NCBI GenBank assembly: GCA_023129715.1
Contig: JAGMBO010000004.1
Span: 62,001-126,000, forward strand
Direction: 5' to 3'
Length of the DNA stretch: 64,000 bases
Origin: Candidatus Eiseniibacteriota bacterium
Lineage (GTDB): Bacteria > Eisenbacteria > RBG-16-71-46 > CAIMUX01 > WJJG01
Under the pieces are notes generated by a model that worked only from the letters and a program-made list of their open reading frames with translations, had not been told where the DNA came from and did not search any database. Both the position numbers and the translations under genes were made by a program. Positions 36,785-45,667 of the stretch are shown here, in pieces. Numbering within the stretch: position 1 is the first letter of the stretch; the number at the start of each line of letters is the position of its first letter.

Positions 36785-39328
36785 TTGGCATCTCGTGCAG
36801 GGAATTCGCGCCCGGCCGCCTGGCTGCTTCTCGTGGCAACGGTTCTCCTCTGGCTTCCCGGTGACTCTGCCGAGCGCACCGGCGAGGCCAGGCGACCCAC
36901 GGCCGCCGCCGCCGCCGACCATGCCTGCCGCTTCTGGGGCCTCGTCACCACGGCGCCGCAAGACAGCCTGCTCGATGATCATCTGGTCAGCGGCACGAGC
37001 CCGTTGCGCGAGCTGGGCACCGCCAACCCCGACGGCTGGGGGCTCTGCTTCTACTCCCAGCTTCTACAGCCCCCAGCCGGGGGCTACCCGCTGACGATCC
37101 GCGGCGGGGTGCCGGCGGACCATGAGCATGACCCCCGCTTCGCCGAGGCGGTTGCACAGATGGTGGCACTGGTGCCCTCACGGGCGATCGCTCATCTGCG
37201 CAATGCCTCGACCGGCTCGACTGGAGTCCCCGATCCCCATCCCTTCACGCGTGATGGGCTAACCTTCGCCCACAACGGGACGATCGATACCACCGCGCTC
37301 CTCGGCCTGCTGACCGAGGGAACCCCCGACTATCTCGACCACCATCCCCCCGACTATTACGACCAGTACCTCGACAGCGAGCTCTATCTGCTCTACGTGC
37401 TCAAGCTGCGCGACCAGGGCGTGGAGGTGGGCGGTCCCGCGCCGAGTCATGCCTTGATCGATGCGCTGGCCGAGGCCGCGCGACGGGTGCACGAGTTGGA
37501 TGCGATCGTCACCGCGGCCAATTGCGTCGCCATCGCCGGGGATACGCTCTTCGCCATGCGCTTCGATCCCGACGACCGCAGCTTCTACGCGGTGTGCTAC
37601 CGCGCGTGCACCGATGGCTGGGAGGTCGCCTCGCAGGCGGTCGGCACCGATCTGAGCGATTGGGAAACCCTGCCGGCGAAGAGCGTCGCCTCATTCCTTC
37701 CCGGCGAGTCGCCCTTGATCCAGAGCGTCTTGCCCCCCGAGATGCCCTATCTCGTGATGACGGGCCATACGCTCGACGACGATCAAGCCGGCGGGAGCGA
37801 CGGCAACGCCGACGGCGGAGCCGATGCGGGCGAGCGGATCGAGCTGCTGGTGACCCTGCGAAATGACGGGCTCGTGGTTGCCTCCGGGGTCGCGGCGACG
37901 CTGGCGACCTCCGATACGCTCTGTCAGATCCTCGACGCGCATGAGACCTTCTCCGATCTCCAGCCGGAGAGCTCGGCGGTCTGCGCCGACGACTTCGATC
38001 TGTTGATCGACCCGGCCGCGCCGCCGGGACACACCATCCCACTCATGCTGACGATGACCTGCACCGGGCGCCCGAGTTGGGTCCATTACTTCTCCTTGGT
38101 GGTCGAGGCGCCACGTATCGAACTCGCAGCCCTCACCGTACTCGATGGGGCCGGGGGCAACGGCAATGGGCGTATCGATCCGGGCGAGACCGTGTTTCTC
38201 GATGCGACCCTCACCAATACAGGCGATGAAGAGGCCAGTGGCCTGCAGGCAATTCTGGCGATCCCCCATCCCGAGGTGACGATTCTTCAGGGCATGGCGG
38301 ATCTCGCCCTCCTGCCCGTCGGCGCGGCAGAGGCGCTCTCGCCGCACTTCGAGATCCACGTTGCGGAGGGTTGCGACGATCCCGATCTGCTCTTCGTCTC
38401 GTTCGCCGTCACCGGCGACTGGGGACAGGCGGTGACGCTCGAGGCCGAGCTCCCGATCGGGGGCTTCTTCGACGACATCGAAGAGGGCGCGGGCGAGTGG
38501 CTGACCTACATCGCGACACCGGACTTCGAGAACCAGTGGCATCGCACCGAAGACCGCAACTTCACCCCCGGCGGGAGCTGGTCGTGGGTGTTCAACGACT
38601 CGGTGACCGGCCTCTACGCCGACCTCGCCGATGGGGCGCTGGTGACCGACACGCTCGATCTCGCCGATCAGAACCACTTGCGCTTCCGGCATTGGATGGA
38701 TGCCGAGACGAGTGGCACTCATCCCGACCATTGTTATGACGGCGGCATCGTCGAGATGTCGGTCAACGGCAACGCCTGGGTCCAGATCGAGCCGGTCGGC
38801 GGCTACCCCTATCTGATCCGCGAGGGGAGCACTCCGGGGCCCTGGCCCGCCGAGACGCCGGTTTTCTCGGGCAGCATTGCCTGGGAGGAGGCGACCTTCG
38901 ACATCAGTGGCTTCAGCGGCACGGTGCGCTTCCGCCTCCGTTTCGGCTCCGATGGTGAGGTGAATGCCGAGGGCTGGTACATCGACGACATCGAGTTCTA
39001 TGGCTACAACGAGATCCCACAGGGTGGGCTGGATGGAGGCGCAGAGCTCCTCTTGCCCGCGGGGCCCCTCAGCCGGCCCAATCCCTTCTCCGGTTCGACC
39101 ACGATCGCCTACCGGCTCGCAGCTTCCCAGCACGTCTCTCTGCGCCTCTTCGATATCGGCGGCCGCTGTGTGCGCACCCTGTTCGAAGGTGTTCAACCCG
39201 CCGGCCTCCACGAACTCGCTTGGGACGGCCGGAACGGGGAGGGCCGGTGGCTGGGGACGGGCGTCTACTTCTGCCGTTTCGAGAGCGGCGCAGCGACTCA
39301 GACTCGCAAGCTGGTGCTAACCCATTGA
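36785..39328 (+). CDS. Secreted class II glutamine-amidotransferase-like protein with FlgD-like C-terminal domain
   Basis: The 847-residue product has a signal peptide (hydrophobic core 11-25), then a class II amidotransferase (Ntn-hydrolase) domain: CRFWGL with candidate nucleophile Cys48, NPDGWG at 81-86, AHLRNASTG from 136, HPF at 152-154 and FAHNG ending at 165. This resembles YafJ-type GATase proteins, which are normally cytoplasmic with Cys at position 2. Then come CARDB-like beta domains, a jelly-roll-like segment, and from about residue 758 a FlgD-Ig-like C-terminal domain (SRPNPFSGSTTIAYRL ... GVYFCRF), as used for surface sorting in FCB bacteria. The start is TTG at 36785; substrate unknown. 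Confidence 0.8.
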   Translation: MASRAGNSRPAAWLLLVATVLLWLPGDSAERTGEARRPTAAAAADHACRFWGLVTTAPQDSLLDDHLVSGTSPLRELGTANPDGWGLCFYSQLLQPPAGGYPLTIRGGVPADHEHDPRFAEAVAQMVALVPSRAIAHLRNASTGSTGVPDPHPFTRDGLTFAHNGTIDTTALLGLLTEGTPDYLDHHPPDYYDQYLDSELYLLYVLKLRDQGVEVGGPAPSHALIDALAEAARRVHELDAIVTAANCVAIAGDTLFAMRFDPDDRSFYAVCYRACTDGWEVASQAVGTDLSDWETLPAKSVASFLPGESPLIQSVLPPEMPYLVMTGHTLDDDQAGGSDGNADGGADAGERIELLVTLRNDGLVVASGVAATLATSDTLCQILDAHETFSDLQPESSAVCADDFDLLIDPAAPPGHTIPLMLTMTCTGRPSWVHYFSLVVEAPRIELAALTVLDGAGGNGNGRIDPGETVFLDATLTNTGDEEASGLQAILAIPHPEVTILQGMADLALLPVGAAEALSPHFEIHVAEGCDDPDLLFVSFAVTGDWGQAVTLEAELPIGGFFDDIEEGAGEWLTYIATPDFENQWHRTEDRNFTPGGSWSWVFNDSVTGLYADLADGALVTDTLDLADQNHLRFRHWMDAETSGTHPDHCYDGGIVEMSVNGNAWVQIEPVGGYPYLIREGSTPGPWPAETPVFSGSIAWEEATFDISGFSGTVRFRLRFGSDGEVNAEGWYIDDIEFYGYNEIPQGGLDGGAELLLPAGPLSRPNPFSGSTTIAYRLAASQHVSLRLFDIGGRCVRTLFEGVQPAGLHELAWDGRNGEGRWLGTGVYFCRFESGAATQTRKLVLTH

Positions 39329-39728
39329 GCCTCCTGCACCTCTGAGCCGCCCACACCGATTAAGCCCGGGATTCCATAGCATGAAAGCGCCCGAAGGTCC
39401 TCACTCGCGAAGGTTCGTTACGCTTCGGCGAAAAAACCTCACTTTGTCGTAATCCCGCACAAGAGAATCAGTTGGGGCGGGGAGGCGACCCACCCCGGTG
39501 CCACAATGCAGTCTACAGAAGCAACTGCGAACTGCCGACATAAATAGCAGTTGTCTGAGAGCTTAGTGGAGAATAGCGTCACTTGGTGGCGGGAGTTGAA
39601 GGACGCCTGCACGCGGAGAACGTTCGCGAAGCGTCGCACATCTTGGACTTGCATCGAGAGTGGGACTGGCGTAGTCGAGGGCGCGCGTTGCTCTCCCGAG
39701 CGCCCTGCGTGGGGGTCTGAGGCGAACG
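39329..39728. other. 400-base intergenic region before the type IV pilus locus
   Basis: No convincing gene is seen. The stretch is visibly less GC-rich than its surroundings. It holds an A-run near 39430, an inverted repeat (AACTGC 39530-39535, GCAGTT 39547-39552) and a candidate promoter at 39551-39579. A minus-strand frame at 39439-39654 has no recognisable product. Confidence 0.6.
39551..39579 (+). promoter_or_regulatory. Candidate promoter of the pilus operon, with overlapping inverted repeat
   Basis: TTGTCT (39551-39556), a 17-base spacer and TAGCGT (39574-39579) lie about 150 bases before pilB. The right arm of an AACTGC/GCAGTT inverted repeat overlaps the -35 hexamer, where a regulator could compete with or assist polymerase. 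Confidence 0.35.
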
Positions 39729-41474
39729 ATGGTCAGGAACCGCATGCAGAGCAGGGCCCCAAGCATCGGCGATCTCCTGCTGCGCCAGGGTCTGATTACT
39801 GAGGTGCAGCTCGAGGACGCCCTGGCCGAACAGTCCGAGACGCGGGAGCGCCTGGGAGAGCTCCTCTGCCGTCGCGGCCACATCTCGGAATCGGATCTCG
39901 TCGACGCCCTCTCTCGCCAACTCGGCTTCCGTCGCTTCGATCCCGCCCGAGATGGCATCGAAGTCGCTGCCCTCGACCTGGTTCCGCTGGAATTCGCCCG
40001 CCGCCACAATGTCTTGCCCGTCCGACTCACGGCCGATGCACTGCAAGTCGCCATGGTCGATCCCCTCGATGTCGAGGCGCTCGACCATCTGCGGCGGCTG
40101 GCGAAGCGCGAGAAGCGCGGGCAGATCGAGATTCTTCTCGAGACGCCCGCGGCGCTCGAGGCCGCGCGTGAGAAGAACTACGAGCGGATCCAGGGTAGCC
40201 GGAGTGTTAGTCAGCTCATCGACAAGGTCGTCGGCGAGGTCGGCAGCACTGCCATCCTCGAGGAGGATGAAGACGAGGAAGAGGCCCAGCGCCGCGCGCA
40301 GGAGGCGGGCGTCGTCAACCTTGTCGACCAGATCATCGCGCAGGCGTTGCAGGCGCGAGCCACCGATATCCACATCGAGCCCCTCGAGAAGGGGCTGGTG
40401 ATTCGCTATCGCGTCGACGGACTGCTCCACGATGCCCTGACGCCCCCGCGGGCCGTCTATACGGGTGTGATCAGCCGGATCAAGATCCTCGCCAACATGG
40501 ACATTGCCGAGCGTCGGGCTTCGCAGGACGGCCGCTTCACCTTTCGCAAGGATGGCCGGGAGGTCGATGTCCGCGTCTCGGACATCCCCACGATCCATGG
40601 CGAGAAGATCGTCATGCGACTGCTCGACAAGACCAGCTTCAACTTTGCGCTGCGCGATCTTGGTTTCGAGGAGGACGACCATCGCATCTTCGTGGATGCC
40701 ATTCATCAGCCCTATGGCATGATCCTGCTCTCGGGACCGACCGGTTCGGGGAAATCGACGACGCTCTATGCCAGCCTGCTCGAGCTACGCAATGAGACGC
40801 TCAATATCACGACCGTCGAAGATCCGGTCGAGTACCAGATGGACCGGATCAATCAAGTGCAGGTCAGCCCGCGCAAGAACGTCACGTTTGCGACCGCCCT
40901 GCGCTACTTCCTGCGACAGGATCCCGACGTCATCATGGTCGGAGAGATTCGGGACCAGGAAACCGCTGATATGGCTGTTCGTGCTGCACTTACCGGGCAC
41001 ATGGTCTTCAGTACGATCCATGCCAACGATGCGCCGGCCACCGCGACCCGGCTTCTCTCCATGGGGGTCGAGTCTTTCATGACGGCCAGTGCCCTCACGC
41101 TCGTGGCAGCCCAGCGTCTGGTGAGACGGAATTGCCCCCACTGCCTCGAGGAGTACACGCCTTCAGACGATGTTCTGATGGCGTTGGGGAGTGCCGAACC
41201 CGACGCTGTTGAGGCGTGGAGTCATTTGGTGCGCGGTGCCGGCTGCGCCGCGTGCAAGAACCGCGGCTTCTCGGGGCGTGTCGCGATCATCGAACGGATG
41301 GTCATGACGCCCGAGCTGCGTCAGGTGATTGCGGAGAATCGCTCCGCCGCGGACATTCGCGCGCTGGCGACCGCGCAGGGTATGCGAACGTTGCGGGAAA
41401 CCGGCTTGGCCAAGGCGCGCGCCGGCGTCACGACCGTCGAGGAAGTTTTGCGCGTCTGCCTGCGGGACGAATAG
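39729..41474 (+). CDS. pilB: Type IV pilus extension ATPase PilB with MshEN-like N-terminus
   Basis: PilB powers pilus assembly at the inner membrane. The 581-residue product has Walker A (SGPTGSGKSTTLYASLLEL), Asp box (TTVEDPVEYQMDRINQVQV), Walker B (DPDVIMVGEIRDQET), His box (LTGHMVFSTIHANDAPATA) and the C-terminal tetracysteine (CPHC, CAACK). Residues 12-35 and 41-64 are two 24-residue units of the form xxGxLLxxxGxIxxxxLxxALxxQ, the second being RLGELLCRRGHISESDLVDA, which matches the c-di-GMP-binding MshEN pattern. First gene of the pil locus. Confidence 0.96.
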   Translation: MVRNRMQSRAPSIGDLLLRQGLITEVQLEDALAEQSETRERLGELLCRRGHISESDLVDALSRQLGFRRFDPARDGIEVAALDLVPLEFARRHNVLPVRLTADALQVAMVDPLDVEALDHLRRLAKREKRGQIEILLETPAALEAAREKNYERIQGSRSVSQLIDKVVGEVGSTAILEEDEDEEEAQRRAQEAGVVNLVDQIIAQALQARATDIHIEPLEKGLVIRYRVDGLLHDALTPPRAVYTGVISRIKILANMDIAERRASQDGRFTFRKDGREVDVRVSDIPTIHGEKIVMRLLDKTSFNFALRDLGFEEDDHRIFVDAIHQPYGMILLSGPTGSGKSTTLYASLLELRNETLNITTVEDPVEYQMDRINQVQVSPRKNVTFATALRYFLRQDPDVIMVGEIRDQETADMAVRAALTGHMVFSTIHANDAPATATRLLSMGVESFMTASALTLVAAQRLVRRNCPHCLEEYTPSDDVLMALGSAEPDAVEAWSHLVRGAGCAACKNRGFSGRVAIIERMVMTPELRQVIAENRSAADIRALATAQGMRTLRETGLAKARAGVTTVEEVLRVCLRDE

Positions 41475-41501
41475 GATCTGGCCCGCAAACCGAGGAGTAG
41501 G

Positions 41502-42746
41502 ATGGGGAATTTCGCGTACATCGTCAAGACCAGGGCAGGTGAAGAGACGAGCGGCTTCGTCTCCGCCGGCACCCAGGATGAAGCGATCAGCGGACTCCAT
41601 GACATGGGGTACGTCGTCCTCCATGTGTCGGAAGATCGCGCCGCGCGCGGAGGCGCATCCTGGGGGCGGCGCTTCTCCCGCTTTGCGATGGGGACGGTCA
41701 AGACGCGCGATCTGGCTCTCTTCACGCGCCAGTTCGCCACGGTGCTCGAGGCTGGGATTCCCGTCGTGCGCGGGCTTCGTGGGCTCGCCGCTGACGCTTC
41801 GAGCCGGGTCCTGTCGCGGGCCGTCTACGATGTCGCCACGCGCATCGAGCAGGGGGAGACGCTCTCGGATGCCATGGCCGCGCATCCCGAGGCCTTCAAC
41901 AAGATGTACATCAGCATGATGCGCGCGGGGGAGCGGGCCGGAACCCTCGATGACATCCTCGAGGATGTGGCCGTCTACCTGGAGAAGATGGACGCGATCC
42001 GCATGAAGGTGCAGTCGGCGATGGCGTATCCAGCCTTCACGATGGTCTTTGCGTTCCTCGCCACGTTGTTCCTGCTGCTCAAGATCGTGCCGACGTTCGC
42101 TGACATCTACGCCGATTTCGGTCAGCGCTTACCGGCTTTCACACAGCTCATCCTGGATATCTCCTACGCGGTGCGCAATAACGCGCTGCTGACGCTCGCT
42201 GGTCTCGCCGGTCTGTTCCTATGTCTCTATCTTCTCAGTCGCACGCGGGTCGGCCGATACCTGTGGGACAGTTTCATTATCCGCGTGCCGATCTTCGGCC
42301 CGATCGTGCGCAAGGCGGTCATGAGCCGCTTCGCCCGGACCTTCGGCATCCTGGTGCGCAGCGGATTGCCGTTGCTGGACTCCTTGGAACTGGTGTGCGG
42401 AACCTCTGGAAACGCAGTGGTTGGGCGGGCTGTGGGGCAGGCGCGTGACTCGATTGCGGCTGGGCACGGGATCACCGCCTCGTTTCGAGCGACTAGAAGA
42501 TTCCCGGAGATGGTGCTACAGTTGATGGCAACCGGGGAGGAATCCGGGGACCTGGATGGCATGCTGATCAAGGTCTCCGACTTCTACGATCGGCAGGTGG
42601 AGGCGGCCGTGCATAGCCTCACATCGCTGATCGAGCCGCTGCTGATTGTGCTGGTGGGAGCGATGATCGGAGTGATCGTGGTGGCCATGTTCCTGCCGAT
42701 ATTCCATCTGGGAGAGGCGATCATGAAGGGGGGCTATAGCTACTAG
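41502..42746 (+). CDS. pilC: Type IV pilus inner-membrane platform protein PilC
   Basis: PilC is the rotor-like platform through which PilB and PilT act on pilins. The 414-residue product has two GspF domains: one with FTRQFATVLEAGIPVVRGLR and a second with FARTFGILVRSGLPLLDSLE, each followed by membrane helices, plus MMRAGERAGTLDDILEDVA and LMATGEESGDLDGMLIKVSD, which are hallmark repeats. Length is normal. It follows pilB by 27 bases and precedes the major pilin gene. Confidence 0.96.
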   Translation: MGNFAYIVKTRAGEETSGFVSAGTQDEAISGLHDMGYVVLHVSEDRAARGGASWGRRFSRFAMGTVKTRDLALFTRQFATVLEAGIPVVRGLRGLAADASSRVLSRAVYDVATRIEQGETLSDAMAAHPEAFNKMYISMMRAGERAGTLDDILEDVAVYLEKMDAIRMKVQSAMAYPAFTMVFAFLATLFLLLKIVPTFADIYADFGQRLPAFTQLILDISYAVRNNALLTLAGLAGLFLCLYLLSRTRVGRYLWDSFIIRVPIFGPIVRKAVMSRFARTFGILVRSGLPLLDSLELVCGTSGNAVVGRAVGQARDSIAAGHGITASFRATRRFPEMVLQLMATGEESGDLDGMLIKVSDFYDRQVEAAVHSLTSLIEPLLIVLVGAMIGVIVVAMFLPIFHLGEAIMKGGYSY

Positions 42747-42846
42747 TCTCGTGTTGTAGTCGGACGAATCGGCTGAAAGAGGATCTGTGCCGGAGCTGCC
42801 CGAGAACGTCCGCGTCGATAACAACGCAAAGGGGAGGTACAAGAGA

Positions 42847-43284
42847 ATGCAGGCACTACGTCGGAGAAAGAACCGCAAGGGCTTCACGATGATCGAGCTG
42901 ATGGTCGTCGTCGTGATCGTCGGGATTCTCGCTGCAATCGCGATTCCGATCTACGGCAAGTACATCAAGAACGCGCGGATGACCGAAGCGACGGGGCGGA
43001 TCGGCGAAATCGTCACCGCGTGTAAGGCCGACGCCCAGGAGAATCCCAATGCAACAACCGGGCTTCCGGAGTGGCATACTGCAATGGCTTCGGGAGCTGT
43101 GGATGGAATCATCGATATGACACAAAGCGACAACTTCAAGTACAGCTTCACGAGTACGAATCCGGCTACCACCGATGCCTTGATAGTGACGGCCACCGGC
43201 ATGAACAAGATGACTGGTGCCAGTGTGGTTGTCACGGTGGACGACATTAACTCGAACGGCTCTCAGGTGGTGACTCTGCCATAG
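42847..43284 (+). CDS. pilA: Major type IV pilin (PilA-like)
   Basis: The 145-residue prepilin has a short basic leader (MQALRRRKNRKG) cleaved before Phe, giving FTMIELMVVVVIVGILAAIA with the required Glu5, and a long N-terminal helix with IPIYGKYIKNARMTEATG. The C-terminal globular part is small and without a Cys pair at the end. ATG at 42847 with GGGGAGGT upstream is preferred to an earlier in-frame start. Position after pilC and the strong hairpin downstream suggest it is the most expressed pilin. Confidence 0.93.
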   Translation: MQALRRRKNRKGFTMIELMVVVVIVGILAAIAIPIYGKYIKNARMTEATGRIGEIVTACKADAQENPNATTGLPEWHTAMASGAVDGIIDMTQSDNFKYSFTSTNPATTDALIVTATGMNKMTGASVVVTVDDINSNGSQVVTLP

Positions 43285-43292
43285 GGCGTGCA

Positions 43293-43326
43293 GTTTCCGG
43301 GGTCCGTCGCGACGGACCCCGGAAAC
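43293..43326. terminator. 34-base perfect palindrome between pilA and the first minor pilin
   Basis: The sequence is self-complementary over 34 bases, starting GTTTCCGGGGTCCG and ending CGGACCCCGGAAAC, so RNA would form a stem of about 14-15 bp with a TCGCGA loop nine bases after the pilA stop. There is no T-run. It may be a partial terminator or a 3' stabiliser that raises pilA mRNA over the downstream minor-pilin mRNA. Confidence 0.65.
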
Positions 43327-43347
43327 CTGTATCCCGGGGAGGGAGCG

Positions 43348-43803
43348 ATGAACGTGTTGAAGCCGCCTCATTTCGGAGTCCTTCGTCGCACCAAAGGCAC
43401 GCAGGGCAGGGAGGGCTTCTCGCTGCTCGAGATCTTGATCGCTGCCTTCTTGCTGGTGATCGTCTTCTTCGGACTGGCCCAGACCTATTGGCGCGGACGA
43501 GTGCAGCTCGGTTACGAGGAGGACCGTCGCAAGGCGACGGCGGTTGCCCAGTTGCGTTTGGATGGAATCCGCCGCGACTACTCCTATGATGACCTAACGA
43601 GTCTAGATGGGATCACGGTGACCGAGCAGGTGGACAACCGCACTTACTCGATGGCCCACGCCATCACTCCCGGACCGGAGAGTCAGTCGGCGACGGTTCA
43701 CCTCACGGTGACCTGGCAAGCGGATGTCGGCGGCACGAGTGTCGATCGCACGCTCGAGGCGACGACGATCCTGGGACGCGGGCTGCCCTTCGGCTCCTCC
43801 TAG
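43348..43803 (+). CDS. Minor type IV pilin, PilV-like
   Basis: The 151-residue protein has a prepilin leader ending RREG, cleaved before FSLLEILIAAFLLVIVFFGL, which keeps Glu5. The remaining sequence has an even beta-rich pattern (ITVTEQVDNRTYSMAHAITP). ATG at 43348 follows GGGGAGGGA. It sits first in a row of three prepilin-like genes, where PilV/FimT-type minor pilins are usual. Subtype is by position. Confidence 0.85.
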   Translation: MNVLKPPHFGVLRRTKGTQGREGFSLLEILIAAFLLVIVFFGLAQTYWRGRVQLGYEEDRRKATAVAQLRLDGIRRDYSYDDLTSLDGITVTEQVDNRTYSMAHAITPGPESQSATVHLTVTWQADVGGTSVDRTLEATTILGRGLPFGSS

Positions 43804-43826
43804 TTGGCTGCGAGACGGAGGTGGGG

Positions 43827-44303
43827 ATGAGAGCGACACGGGGGCACCAGAGTGGCTTGACGATTGTCGAGCTCACCGTGGCCCTCTTCCTGGGGCTCCT
43901 GGTCGTCCTGGCCCTGGGGCGCATCATTCTCGCCAGTCAGAGTTCGTGGGAACAGGGGCGCGACAAGGTGGTCCTGCAGCAGAATGTCACGGAGGCGCTG
44001 GAGGGAATGGCACGCTCGATTCGTGCTGCCAGACAGGTCGTTGTCGTATCTTCTGATCAGTTTGAAACATACGACGAGACCGGTGCGCTGGTGCATACCT
44101 ATGCAGCTATTGGAAGCGGTGCGTCCCGTCGCTTGCAGCAGGATGGCGTTGACTTCGTCGATCGTCAGTGCGTCCAGTTCGGCGTCACACCGAACGCCGA
44201 CACCACAAGTCTATCGATCTTGCTGGAGTTGGCCAATCCGGATGGTGTGCGGATCGGCGCCGAGACCAGGGCGGTGCCGCGGAATATCTCCTATGCGTTC
44301 TAG
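43827..44303 (+). CDS. Minor type IV pilin, PilW-like
   Basis: The 158-residue product has a leader ending HQSG, cleaved before LTIVELTVALFLGLLVVLAL with Glu5, then a coiled region (DKVVLQQNVTEALEGMARSI) and a beta-rich domain, a layout seen in PilW/GspJ-type minor pilins. ATG at 43827 is preferred to the GTG at 43821, which overlaps the ribosome site. It likely joins the priming complex at the pilus tip. Confidence 0.82.
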   Translation: MRATRGHQSGLTIVELTVALFLGLLVVLALGRIILASQSSWEQGRDKVVLQQNVTEALEGMARSIRAARQVVVVSSDQFETYDETGALVHTYAAIGSGASRRLQQDGVDFVDRQCVQFGVTPNADTTSLSILLELANPDGVRIGAETRAVPRNISYAF

Positions 44304-44316
44304 GGAGGGAGGCGTC

Positions 44317-45645
44317 ATGAGACGACGATGGCAGATCCGCCGCCCCAATGAAGCGGGATACAGCCTCCTCACCGTGACGGTATTCGTCTTCGTGGTGATG
44401 ATCTCGGCCGCGGCCTTCTTTGCCATGGCCTCCTATGAGACGAAGGGAGCCCTTCACCGCCAGCGCTCGAGTGAGGCGTTCTACGTTGCCGATGGTGCGA
44501 TCGAGCGCGCCCGGGCCAAGTTCCTTGAGGACCGCTCGTGGAGAGCAGGCTGGTCGGGAGATTCCCTGGGTCGTGGAGTCTATGACTTGTCGGTGACCGA
44601 TACGACCTTTCCCGGGGCGGACAATGTCGTCTATCTGCGTGCCGACGGCACGGTCCGGGCCGTGCAGCGCAGCATCGGCGTCTTCGCCACCGTCCCTCCA
44701 TCGGCCCTGGGGCTGACTCTGCTGATCATGGGGGATGCGACGGTCGGCGGAAACCTGTGCCTCGCCGGAGCGGTCCATGTGAATGGAAGCGCCGATTTCG
44801 GTCCGCAAGACGCGCATCTCAAGTGCGGCGGTACCTACACTACGGGTGATACCATCAATCCGCCGCCGATCTACACGGAAGTCGACTCGTTTCCGAATGC
44901 GACCTATTACAAGGTGCGGGGCACGAAGATCGGGAGTACCTATCAGGCGCGCATCTACAACGGGAACGATGTCGACATCACAACCGCGCTGGGGGACAGC
45001 CTGGTGGATGTCACCACCTACAACCCCGGCCAGAAGATTTTCACCTTCGAGTTCAAGGGGGCCGCGGACATCAACAAGTATTTCGACGATGCCACCGGAA
45101 TCTTCGGACGCAATGCCGGAGACATCGCGGTGGTCATCAACTTCGGCGAAGAGCCGGTGATCAACCCGCCGGGCTCCGACGGGATCACTAAGCTGATTAT
45201 CGATGCCAATCCCAACCAGGTCATCAATGCCACGGTCATCAACACTCGCTTCACCGGAGCAACGCTTGCGGACCGGTACGATTATCGTTGTTGGAAGGGT
45301 GGGGTCACCCTCGTCAAGCAGATCATCTGGGAGCCCTACTATGGGGTTGCCCTGGTGGTGCACGACTTCCAGAAGCAGGGAGGCTCGCTGGTTCGCATGG
45401 GCACGCCAACTTGGCCGGCGCTCGTCTACGTGACCCAAGATGCAGTCTGGGTCAATGCGAACTTCGAGCTTTGTGGTAGCATGATCTGCCTGGGCAACTG
45501 GAACAGCACCGGCGGTCCGGATATGATCTATAATGGGGCGTTCATGGCCAACCTGCCCGACTACTTGATGGATACATGGCCACAGGGGTCGGCGGGAACC
45601 CTCCAGGTACTTCGCTGGCGGGAACTCGCAGCCTCATCGGAGTAG
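44317..45645 (+). CDS. Large PilX/GspK-like minor pilin without Glu5
   Basis: The 442-residue product starts with a basic leader ending NEAG, cleaved before YSLLTVTVFVFVVMISAAAF. Position 5 is Thr, not Glu, as in the GspK/PilX group that sits at the tip. SSEAFYVADGAIERARAKF resembles the PilX N-terminal region. The periplasmic part is about 400 residues, much longer than a common PilX, and beta-rich with Asn/Asp/Gly repeats. It could be a tip adhesin. ATG at 44317 follows GGGAGGGAGG. Confidence 0.8.
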   Translation: MRRRWQIRRPNEAGYSLLTVTVFVFVVMISAAAFFAMASYETKGALHRQRSSEAFYVADGAIERARAKFLEDRSWRAGWSGDSLGRGVYDLSVTDTTFPGADNVVYLRADGTVRAVQRSIGVFATVPPSALGLTLLIMGDATVGGNLCLAGAVHVNGSADFGPQDAHLKCGGTYTTGDTINPPPIYTEVDSFPNATYYKVRGTKIGSTYQARIYNGNDVDITTALGDSLVDVTTYNPGQKIFTFEFKGAADINKYFDDATGIFGRNAGDIAVVINFGEEPVINPPGSDGITKLIIDANPNQVINATVINTRFTGATLADRYDYRCWKGGVTLVKQIIWEPYYGVALVVHDFQKQGGSLVRMGTPTWPALVYVTQDAVWVNANFELCGSMICLGNWNSTGGPDMIYNGAFMANLPDYLMDTWPQGSAGTLQVLRWRELAASSE

Positions 45646-45667
45646 GGACGATTCTCGGAGGCGTCGT

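Noticed and set aside
39586-39599. Sigma-54 promoter before pilB (TGGC...TTG)
   Set aside because: The distance between the GG and the second element is about two bases too short for the strict -24/-12 spacing.
39439-39654. 71-residue minus-strand gene in the pilB upstream gap
   Set aside because: No Shine-Dalgarno site, no recognisable family, and the candidate pil promoter lies in the same segment.
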